Assembly (NCBI RefSeq): GCF_024519455.1
Contig: NZ_JALJRY010000033.1
Coordinates: 55,378-119,377, forward strand
From: Streptomyces sp. STR69
GTDB lineage: Bacteria; Actinomycetota; Actinomycetes; Streptomycetales; Streptomycetaceae
Direction: 5' to 3'
Length of the DNA stretch: 64,000 nt
In this document: positions 57,963 through 64,000 of the stretch, piece after piece
Position numbering within the stretch: position 1 is the stretch's first letter
Layout: every line of letters begins with the position of its first letter
The notes under the pieces: model-generated
Seen by the model: only the letters and a program-made list of their open reading frames with translations
Databases searched by the model: none
Told to the model about the DNA's origin: nothing
Position numbers and translations under genes: made by a program

Positions 57963-58009
57963 GGTTGCACGGTGCGGGCAGGAGAATTTTCCCGCCGCAC
58001 CGTGCAACC
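57963..58009. promoter_or_regulatory. 15-bp perfect inverted repeat between sigma factor and octapeptide gene
   Basis: GGTTGCACGGTGCGG (57963-57977) and CCGCACCGTGCAACC (57995-58009) with a 17-nt A/T-containing loop. It could be an operator serving both divergent genes or a structured leader. Confidence 0.7.
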
Positions 58010-58095
58010 TGACCACCGCCCGACTCCGTACCTCTCTCCCGAAAGGGCTCCCCCGTACAGGTGGGAGTCCGGCGATCCGAGGAAGAGGCACACCG

Positions 58096-58488
58096 TTGTC
58101 GAAGCACCGCAAGTTCTCGAATAACCGCCGCGCGATGTTCAGCGTGGCCGCCGGAACCGTTCTGGCCGCCGCGGGGATGGTCAGCGTCGCCAGCGCCGCG
58201 ACCCCGGCCACTCACGCGAACCCGGTCCCGGCCACCCAGGCGGACCCGGTTGCCGCCACCCACGCGGACCCCGTTGCCGCCACCCACGCGGACCCCGTTG
58301 CCGCCACTCAGGCGAACCCGGTCCCGGCCACTCACGCGGACCCGGTTGCGGCCACCCACGCGAACCCCGTTGCGGCCACTCACGCGGACCCCGTTGCCGC
58401 CACCCACGCGAACCCGGTCCACGCCAAGTCTGTCGCCGAACCCCTCTCGTCGCTGAGCGCGGCCGAGCGGGCGAACGCGGTGGGCTGA
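58096..58488 (+). CDS. Secreted protein with nine tandem octapeptide repeats
   Basis: A 130-residue protein from a TTG at 58096 with GAGG 7 nt upstream. The N-terminus is a Sec signal (KHRKFSNNRRAMFSVAAG then VLAAAGMVSVASA, cleavage after about residue 34). Residues 38-109 are nine uninterrupted copies of A-T-(H/Q)-A-(D/N)-P-V-(A/P), encoded by 24-bp repeats that differ mainly at the variable positions. The last 20 residues are AKSVAEPLSSLSAAERANAVG. The mature protein is His/Asp-rich and probably extended. No family is recognised. It is divergent from the SigE-type sigma gene across a perfect inverted repeat and could be its target. A hairpin terminator follows. Confidence 0.75.
   Translation: MSKHRKFSNNRRAMFSVAAGTVLAAAGMVSVASAATPATHANPVPATQADPVAATHADPVAATHADPVAATQANPVPATHADPVAATHANPVAATHADPVAATHANPVHAKSVAEPLSSLSAAERANAVG
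58207..58422 (+). repeat. Nine 24-bp tandem coding repeats
   Basis: In-frame 24-bp units (for example GCCACCCACGCGGACCCCGT) encoding octapeptides AT[HQ]A[DN]PV[AP]. They alternate D and N, H and Q, and P and A, so the copies have diverged a little while staying in frame. Confidence 0.92.
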
Positions 58489-58507
58489 GCCCCACCCCGA
58501 GGAGTAC

Positions 58508-58556
58508 GCACGCCTCCCCGAGAGCCCCGGGCTTTTGCCCGGTGCGGGAGGCGTGC
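58508..58556 (+). terminator. Hairpin terminator after the octapeptide gene
   Basis: GCACGCCTCCC paired with GGGAGGCGTGC, with an inner GCCCCGGGC/GCCCGG hairpin around TTTT. Confidence 0.7.
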
Positions 58557-58859
58557 TGCTCCGCACGACCCGCCGTGGACCTCGCTGCCCCTCGGAGGGG
58601 TAGCAACGTGCCCTGGATGAAGATCGGGCGCCCCTGTGGATCGGCGCACTGGGGTTGCAACCGGTCCTACGTCACCTCTACTCCCGCCACTCCCGCCACG
58701 TGTGCCGCCGCGAAGCTGTTGCCCCCGCACACTCGCGTGCCGCCCCCGCCCAGGGTGCGAGCACGTTCGTGCCGCGGGTGAAGAACTCCACCGGTGGTCC
58801 GGGGTCGGTCGTAGAGGATGCGGCGCGGGTCGGGCCGTGAGCTGTTGCGCGGCTACACG

Positions 58860-59337
58860 AGAACGTCGGTGGCCACGTCCTCCGGGTGAGCTGTGGCCTC
58901 GCCCTCCAGACGGTCCTTGGGTACAGCCGACCAGGCACCGGTCCGTGATGAACAGCAGGGCGCTGGCGCCCGGGGTGACCCGGACACGGCTGATCTCGTC
59001 GTGGCTCGGACGGTGGTTGGGGTCGGCCGACCGTCAATCGTGAGCCGCCCGTCATCGGTGAGGCGTCCGTCATCGGTCGTCGGGCCGTCGTCGGTCATCC
59101 GGCGCATTCCAGGTCCTCCTTCCCCGTGTGGCCGAGGGCGACGAGGTCGACGTAGCCCGGGACACCGAAGCCGCAGGCGAACGACAACGGCCCGGCGTCG
59201 ACCAGCGTGCGGGTCACCATCTGCTCGTCTCGGGACCACCGCAGATCGCCTGCCCCGCGAATGTCCTGGCCGGCAAAGGTGCCGGTGGAAGTACCGGTGT
59301 CGTTACTCGGTTGCGAGCGAGGTGGAAGTCCACGCAA
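58860..59337 (-). pseudogene. Gene remnants, probably decayed coding sequence
   Basis: Within the 58557-59407 stretch only fragments with coding-like codon use are visible on the minus strand. One, ending at 59095, reads DLRWSRDEQMVTRTLVDAG then PLSFACGFGVPGYVDLVALG. The next, in another frame, reads HDEISRVRVTPGASALLFITD and resembles DUF1269. Between them lies a degenerate repeat of GTCATCGGT. No intact gene is supported, and 58557-58859 shows nothing else. Confidence 0.4.
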
Positions 59338-59407
59338 GGTGGCGGCGTAGCTCGGCCTGCCTTCACAGCAACTTGTGGGCTCTCCTCGGCGGCGGGCCGG
59401 CGATGTG

Positions 59408-60787
59408 ATGCGACGTGGGGGACGGAACGTGGGCGAGGCGGGATTGGACAGTCGGCTGAGATCGGCGGTTCGGGCGGGGGACGCCGAGGCGGTACGGGAT
59501 CTGCTGGATCGGGGCGCGGATCCGGACGCGGTGGACGCGGGCGGGCTGCCGGTTCTGTGCGCGGCCGTGGCGGCTTACGACGCGCCGGTGGCCGAGGCCT
59601 TGGTGGAGGGCGGTGCGGATCCTGACCTGGTGCTGCCGGACGGGACCACGCCACTGTGGCGCGCTGTCGACGGTGGCTCTCCGGCGGTCTTCTCGGCGGT
59701 GCTGGGCAAGGAGCCCCGGCTGCGACTTCCGGAGGCCGACCGCGAACGGCTGCTCGCCCTGGCCCGCGACTGGTACGAGACGGGCGCGGTCGAGGAACTG
59801 CGGCGCAGGACGGATGCGCCCGGTCCGGCCTCGACGGTCCGCGTCCAGGACTGCGAATACGACTGGGTCGATGCGGTCTCACTCGGCGACCTGACCGTAC
59901 GAGCCGGCCACGGAGCCGTCCTGACCTCACTGGAGTGGGCCTTCCGCATCCTGACCCCCGTCGACGAACTGGTCGCCCGCGCTGTGGAGCAGCCGAACGA
60001 GGACCATGTGACCTGGTCGACGGTCTGCTGGATTCTCACCGAGCGCCGCAGCTTCGAGACCTGGTCGGCCGTGGTGGCCCATCGCCACGACCGTGAACCG
60101 GCGCAGCGCCGGTTCGTGGTGGACTACCTGCGGATGCGGGGGTTCCTCGACACCAACCCCTACTACGAGAAGAAGGAAGCCGAACTCCTGGCCGCCTGGG
60201 CCGCCGAGGAAACGGACGGTGAGTTGCTCGCGAAAGTGCTCGACGCCTACACCGACCGCGACCATCCGGGCCAGGAAGCCATCGGCCTCCGCTACGGCGA
60301 CCATCCCGACCCGCGCGTACGACGCGAAGTGCCCTGTGCCCTCGCCACGGGCGGCGTTCCGCGCACCCCGGCGGCCAGGACCGCCCTGCTCACCCTCATG
60401 CGCGACCCGGACGCCGAGGTGCGGCTCAGGGCGTGCACGGCGAGCCTGCGGGACGACGACGACCTCCTCCCGGAGATCACCCGAGCGCTGCTCCTGCTGA
60501 CCAAGGACCCGGACCCCGGCCCACGAGGCGCGGCAGCGGCGGCACTGGCCAGCTCCCGGGACCGTACGCCCGCCGTCGCCGACGCCCTGGCAGGACTGCT
60601 CGACGACGACGACCAACTCGTACGTCTGGAGGCCGCCTACGGTCTCGCCCTGCGCGGCGACCCACGTACCGCCGAGGCGATCGAGCGGGTGGGACCTCTC
60701 GGCGACGGCTTCGAACACGACCACCGGGCCGACGCGCTCCGGCGGTGGCGGTGGCGGTGGCAGAAGGAGAACGCCCTTGACCGCTAG
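59408..60787 (+). CDS. Ankyrin and HEAT-repeat protein
   Basis: About 459 residues. The N-terminus holds ankyrin repeats: LDSRLRSAVRAGDAEAVRDLLDRGADPDAVDAGGLPVL, then PVAEALVEGGADPDLVLPDGTTPLWRAV. A middle region of about 200 residues is of unknown fold (VRVQDCEYDWVDAVSLGDL onward). The C-terminal third is HEAT-like (HPDPRVRREVPCALATG, DPDAEVRLRACTASLRDDDDL, DPGPRGAAAAALASS, DDDDQLVRLEAAYGLALRGD). Such ankyrin-HEAT proteins are conserved in Streptomyces and presumably bind proteins. The start may instead be the GTG a few codons downstream. It stands alone; 60788-60961 holds no gene. Confidence 0.85.
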   Translation: MRRGGRNVGEAGLDSRLRSAVRAGDAEAVRDLLDRGADPDAVDAGGLPVLCAAVAAYDAPVAEALVEGGADPDLVLPDGTTPLWRAVDGGSPAVFSAVLGKEPRLRLPEADRERLLALARDWYETGAVEELRRRTDAPGPASTVRVQDCEYDWVDAVSLGDLTVRAGHGAVLTSLEWAFRILTPVDELVARAVEQPNEDHVTWSTVCWILTERRSFETWSAVVAHRHDREPAQRRFVVDYLRMRGFLDTNPYYEKKEAELLAAWAAEETDGELLAKVLDAYTDRDHPGQEAIGLRYGDHPDPRVRREVPCALATGGVPRTPAARTALLTLMRDPDAEVRLRACTASLRDDDDLLPEITRALLLLTKDPDPGPRGAAAAALASSRDRTPAVADALAGLLDDDDQLVRLEAAYGLALRGDPRTAEAIERVGPLGDGFEHDHRADALRRWRWRWQKENALDR

Positions 60788-60961
60788 AGCCGTTGACGGG
60801 CAGGGCCGTCGACCGGGATTCCGCCGGTCTGCCTCTCCACCCCGTACAGGGACGCGATCTCCCCGTGCCCCAGAAGGTGAGGAAACTGCTTCGCGGCCAT
60901 GACCGAGCGATTCGAGGACAGCCCTCTATTCGGCGATGAGCCGAAACCCATGATCTGATCC

Positions 60962-61486
60962 CTACTCCGCGCTCACGGAGACCCCCATCAGCGGAACCTC
61001 ATTGGCTATTCGCAGCCCCAGGAATACCAGCAGTGCGCCGGGGAATCCGATCGCGGCGACCGCGATCAAATAGTTGATGGAGATCTGCTGCGCTTCGTCC
61101 CCGCTGTTCGCTCCCGCCATCGCCACCATGTACCGGGTGCCGACGTACAGCGCAGCGCCGATAACGAGATACCCGAGGATAATCAAGAGTCGGCCCAGTC
61201 GGTCCCGCCAGCCACGCCGGCGCGCACCGCGCCACAGATAGCGGCCGACCGTCAGTACCGTACCGCCGACAAAAAGGGCCGACATGCCGTTGATGATCGG
61301 CTTCAGTTGATCCTGGCGGTAGTCAGGGCCGGAACCACCGCTCAACTGATGGATGGCGTCGGTGCCGACGAACCCACGAATAACTTGGCCCAAGCCGAGC
61401 ACCATCAGTCCCAGACCAGCGAGGAAAACGACCGCACCGGCAAACGAGAACAGGACGTTGGGCGGATTCCGGACAGGCGCTGTCAT
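60962..61486 (-). CDS. Four-helix membrane protein
   Basis: A 174-residue membrane protein: VLFSFAGAVVFLAGLGLMVLGLGQVIRGFVG, then two central helices (GMSALFVGGTVLTVGRYLW and LLIILGYLVIGAALYVG) and a last pair (NYLIAVAAIGFPGALLVFLGLRI). The loop between helices one and two is polar with GSGPDYRQDQLK. No family is recognised. ATG at 61486; a longer start at 61549 is possible but without support. It is convergent with the ankyrin/HEAT gene. Confidence 0.7.
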   Translation of the reverse strand: MTAPVRNPPNVLFSFAGAVVFLAGLGLMVLGLGQVIRGFVGTDAIHQLSGGSGPDYRQDQLKPIINGMSALFVGGTVLTVGRYLWRGARRRGWRDRLGRLLIILGYLVIGAALYVGTRYMVAMAGANSGDEAQQISINYLIAVAAIGFPGALLVFLGLRIANEVPLMGVSVSAE

Positions 61487-62333
61487 GGTCGGAGCATACT
61501 GGCGCGTCGAGTTCTTGAGTAGACACCCGACGGTCGTTCGCGTGCTCATCGGAATGGAGGTATTTGCGGGGTAGTTGATCTCTGTTCATAAGCTCGTTGT
61601 TGCCCGCCGAGAGAAATGTGGTCCGGGTAACCGCCAGAACATCTAAAGCCGGGGACCTGTGAAGTGGCGCTACAGAGACGGGCGCCCCGCCACTGCAAGG
61701 CGGCAGAATTGCCTTCGGTTCCGCCCCAATGTCCACCGCCACCCCGGGCTCCGTCGCGGCTGTGGAACAGAGCCATGGAACAGAACCAACCGGGCCACCC
61801 GCTTTACGTAGACGCGTCCTACGGCAGCAAAGCACTGGGCGACAACGGGTTGGGATACCGGGTGATGGGGTTGGCCGTCGATGCGCGCCGACCCGACTTC
61901 GAGAGCACGGCCGGCTCCGAGGCGACACTCCGTCGGGCATGGCCGCGGCTCCTGCCGTCAGTTGGTCATGGACGTGGATGCAGGGTCGGTTCTCGCCGGG
62001 AGCCAGGAGGCGGTCCCGGCGCGACCGCGGAAAGTGGCGACGGCGCCCTTGGCTACGGCCGGGCTGGCGGGGATCGACGCGACGTCCGCAGGCCGGAGGG
62101 TGGAGAGGCCAACGATGTCGGTCGTGCCGGTCGCCAGGAGGAGGCCGAGGAGCGCCTCGAAGTCCAAGGGCGATTTCTTGAGCACGAGACCCCGCAGCCG
62201 CGACCCGGCGCGGCCTCATTCTGCACAGCAGGCCCCAGAGGCGCCCGTACCAGGTGAACCGCATCGTCTACGAGGCCCGGTGCCGCATCGCGGCCCAGCT
62301 CGTACTCGATGCATGCCGCCCTGGTGTTGCGCG
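61487..62333. other. Gene-poor stretch, possible remnants
   Basis: No intact gene is supported over this 847-bp stretch. Open frames exist on both strands, for example a plus-strand one from 61775 (GHPLYVDASYGSKALGD, losing coding character by about 61960) and a minus-strand one at 61958-62185 (SPLDFEALLGLLLATGTTD), but none has both a ribosome site and a consistent third-position G+C bias. Probably decayed accessory DNA. Confidence 0.4.
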
Positions 62334-62975
62334 TCAGCGGTGGTCGACGTAGGCGACGAGTCCGCCGATGGTCAGGCCCAGCGCGCAGCCGCGGCGGAAG
62401 GATTCGTGGCGCATGCCCGGGGTGTGCTGGGCGTCGGTCATCGCGTACAGTCCGCGGATCCCCAGTTCCACGCCGCACAAGCACACGACGTGTCCGTGAC
62501 GCAGGGCGGCGGCCTCCCACTCGGAGTCGTGGGGGACCCAGGTCCGGGAGTAGATCTCACCGTCGGGCGTCCGCAGTTCCAGCCGGGAGTAGGTGTATCC
62601 GTAGCACCGCTCCAGTTTTGGCTCTTCATCGGGTATCTCGTGCAGTTCCCATCCGGGGATCGAGGGCAGGTCGCAGAAGACCTCGGGCGGTAGGCGCCTC
62701 ATGCCGAACAGGATGGCGCCTTCGAGCTGCGGTTCCTCGGGTATTTCGTCGAGCGACGCTCCCTTTGGCGCGATGTACCCGAAGTAGCCCACGCCCAGGG
62801 CCTGCCTGAACTCGAAGAGGGCGGTGGGCATGCGGGGTGTCTGTGCGGGATCGAGGGTGACTGTGCCTTCCGCGGTCTCCAGGCCCCCCAGGACGCACTC
62901 GAGCTGCAGCGCGGGGTCGTCGCAGAACAGGATCCGCCCGAGGTCGTCGACCTGTTCGAACTGATGCCGACTCAT
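62334..62975 (-). CDS. Conserved hypothetical protein with C-terminal hydrophobic segment
   Basis: A 213-residue protein: SRHQFEQVDDLGRILFCDDPALQLECVLGGLETAEGTVTLDPAQ, then YFGYIAPKGASLDEIPEEPQLEGAILFGMRRLPPEVFCDLPSIPGWELHEIPDEEPKLER and a C-terminus ending in GCALGLTIGGLVAYVDHR. I do not recognise the family. The ATG at 62975 has GGAGGG upstream; a longer start at 63041 has none. It is divergent from a membrane-protein gene at 63119. Confidence 0.68.
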   Translation of the reverse strand: MSRHQFEQVDDLGRILFCDDPALQLECVLGGLETAEGTVTLDPAQTPRMPTALFEFRQALGVGYFGYIAPKGASLDEIPEEPQLEGAILFGMRRLPPEVFCDLPSIPGWELHEIPDEEPKLERCYGYTYSRLELRTPDGEIYSRTWVPHDSEWEAAALRHGHVVCLCGVELGIRGLYAMTDAQHTPGMRHESFRRGCALGLTIGGLVAYVDHR

Positions 62976-63118
62976 CTTCTTCAGCCCTCCGGTTGGTTGC
63001 CGTTCCGCGTCCGCGAAGCAGACGACCCAATGTTGAACCATTCTATTGAAGGATCGTTGAACGATACATACATTGGAGCGCCTGAACCATCAGGCCGACG
63101 GTCTCGTCGAGAGCAGGG

Positions 63119-63769
63119 GTGAGGGTGAGCGCGGAGGGAGCAGGCACAGGGCGGACAGGCGTGGCTTGGCGGGTGCTGGTGGGCGCCGCGAGCACCGGGG
63201 CAGCGTTGGCGCTGTGGGCGATCGTGCGCACAGCCGTCGTCGCGCACGCCCAGTGGATCGACGTGCTGTGCGCGCTGGCGATCCTCCTCGCCTGCGTGTT
63301 CCTGGGCACATGCTGGTGGTTGGACATCCGGTGGCTGCTGTGTGCGGTGTGCCTTTTCGGGGTGCTGTTCCTGCAGAACAAGGAACTGGATCAGCAGGCA
63401 CTGCACCAGCACGGGCGTACCGAACACGTCAGGGTCCGACAGATTCAGTGGTCCGCCGGCGACGGCATGGGTGACAGCGCCCACCTCTACACGGTCACCG
63501 TCCTCGACGGCCCACCGCTGGCTCCGATCGAGGAGAACGGGCTCATGGGCTGGAAGTGGGTGGTGGGCGGCACTTACACGGTGACCGTCGATCCGCAGGG
63601 CCGTGCCCCGCTCAGGCGGGGGGACAAGCCCGGGCCTCCGGTGATCCAGCAGTTCCTGCAGATCCCACTCGTCCTCGGCCTGGCCTTCGCCCTGTGGCGG
63701 CCCGCAGGCCTGCTCCTGCGCCGACAACGCGTCCCGTCAGCCGGACCCGCCCAGCCACAGGGGCTGTGA
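63119..63769 (+). CDS. Membrane protein with extracytoplasmic domain, DUF3592-like
   Basis: A 216-residue protein with three N-terminal helices (VLVGAASTGAALALWAIVRT, VLCALAILLACVFLGTCWW, WLLCAVCLFGVLFLQ), an extracytoplasmic beta domain (HVRVRQIQWSAGDGMGDSAHLYTVTVLDG then GGTYTVTVDPQGRAPLRRGDKP) and a final helix (FLQIPLVLGLAFALWRPAGLLL). It resembles DUF3592-type proteins but this is weak. GTG at 63119 or 63125. It is the last gene before the tRNA fragment. Confidence 0.68.
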   Translation: MRVSAEGAGTGRTGVAWRVLVGAASTGAALALWAIVRTAVVAHAQWIDVLCALAILLACVFLGTCWWLDIRWLLCAVCLFGVLFLQNKELDQQALHQHGRTEHVRVRQIQWSAGDGMGDSAHLYTVTVLDGPPLAPIEENGLMGWKWVVGGTYTVTVDPQGRAPLRRGDKPGPPVIQQFLQIPLVLGLAFALWRPAGLLLRRQRVPSAGPAQPQGL

Positions 63770-63860
63770 TCGAGCGGCGCCCCGGCGCCGACAATCGCAT
63801 CGGCTCCGGTCCCGGGAGTGCGGATGGCCTGTCCACAACTCGCGCTCCGGGCACCCCGCA

Positions 63861-63902
63861 AAAGCAAAAGCCCCAGGTCACGGCGAGTGAGTCCTGAGGC
63901 TT
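63861..63902 (-). terminator. tRNA-type terminator downstream of the tRNA fragment
   Basis: On the minus strand, AAGCCTCAGG pairs with CCTGGGGCTT (one mismatch) and is followed by a TTTTGCTTTT run. It lies just past the 3' end of the tRNA fragment, as expected of the natural terminator of that tRNA gene. Confidence 0.7.
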
Positions 63903-63907
63903 CTACA

Positions 63908-63950
63908 GAGCCACCTTCGGGATTCGAACCCGAGACCTACGCATGACGAG
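63908..63950 (-). tRNA. 3' half of a tRNA-Thr(CGT) gene, probable attachment site
   Basis: On the minus strand, CTCGTCATGCGTAGG leads into TCTCGGGTTCGAATCCCGAA and GGTGGCTC: the anticodon loop (with one change from CTCGTAA), the TpsiC arm and the acceptor 3' strand. The matching 5' half (acceptor GCCACCT and D arm) is not present in the 50 bp upstream. A tRNA 3' end without its 5' half is what a site-specific integration leaves at one end of an integrated element. The 63951-64000 remainder has no recognisable feature. Confidence 0.7.
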
Positions 63951-64000
63951 ACCGTGAGTGATCATGTCGTTTGGTGCCGTGCCGTGCTGCCAAGTGACGT

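Noticed and set aside
58207..58422. CRISPR-like array
   Set aside because: The 24-bp units are contiguous, in frame and without spacers; they encode octapeptides.
59214..59930. A 238-residue Pro/Arg-rich minus-strand open frame
   Set aside because: It lies antisense to the ankyrin/HEAT gene and has a shadow-like composition.
63908..63950. A complete tRNA gene
   Set aside because: Only the anticodon-loop-to-acceptor 3' half is present; no 5' acceptor strand or D arm is found upstream.

Overview
The window is actinobacterial and almost certainly Streptomyces. G+C and third-position G+C are very high and GTG starts are common. The gene content is typical of the genus: a TipA regulator, an AfsR-type SARP, a DUF5753/DUF397/ATP-binding trio, a SigE-family sigma factor, DUF3052, DUF4232 and DUF5707. 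The order folP-folB-folK-folE-ftsH-hpt-tilS-dacB-ppa-(ThrE)-(DedA)-tipA, followed by the Cys-free ribosomal-protein cluster, resembles the S. coelicolor chromosome core as I remember it; no alignment was run.

Layout. 1-5.3 kb: the 5' part of a nuoD-type gene, two PH-domain membrane proteins, a coiled-coil membrane protein and a membrane-anchored esterase. 5.4-19 kb: an MprF-like DUF2156 protein, the folate genes (folP, folB, folK, and convergent folE), a run of minus-strand housekeeping genes (dacB, a DUF2342 metalloprotease, tilS, hpt, ftsH), and ppa. 19-24.2 kb: a ThrE-type exporter, a DedA protein with a Q/N/Y-rich tail, a YbjQ-like protein, and an IS701-type element (22326-24212, CTAG target duplication) that splits a perfect 30-bp terminator palindrome. 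24.2-32.6 kb: tipA with a MerR-type 19-bp-spacer promoter, a CLC channel-gadB acid-stress pair, a PadR-controlled ABC exporter, a DinB-like protein and an aldehyde dehydrogenase. 32.6-34.8 kb: a WhiJ-like regulatory trio. 34.9-37.3 kb: the zinc-starvation cluster of Cys-poor ribosomal proteins S18, L31, L33, L28 and S14 plus a COG0523 protein, around a Zur-like site.

37.4-55.5 kb: lipoproteins, DUF2786, a MacB-type ABC transporter behind two tandem operators, an HTH/Clp-N protein with two copies of its probable own operator, an Uma2 protein, a PolA-like polymerase, a SARP/NB-ARC regulator, a family 2 glycosyltransferase, DUF3052, DUF5707, and a double-module histidine kinase with its LuxR-type regulator. 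55.5-64 kb is accessory in character: small orphans, a decayed IS5-type transposase, a SigE-family sigma factor divergent from a secreted octapeptide-repeat protein across a 15-bp inverted repeat, gene remnants, an ankyrin/HEAT protein, and orphan membrane proteins. At 63908-63950 lies the 3' half of a tRNA-Thr(CGT) gene with no 5' half, which suggests the edge of an integrated element continuing past the right end.

Regulatory signals I could read include a PafBC/RecA-NDp-like promoter before folB, a tipA-type promoter, PadR operators, a Zur-like box, a 29-bp motif shared by two genes of the WhiJ-like trio, tandem dyads before the MacB-type transporter, the Clp-N gene and the SARP gene, and several strong hairpin terminators. 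Gene identities rest on motifs and family knowledge; no database search was possible.
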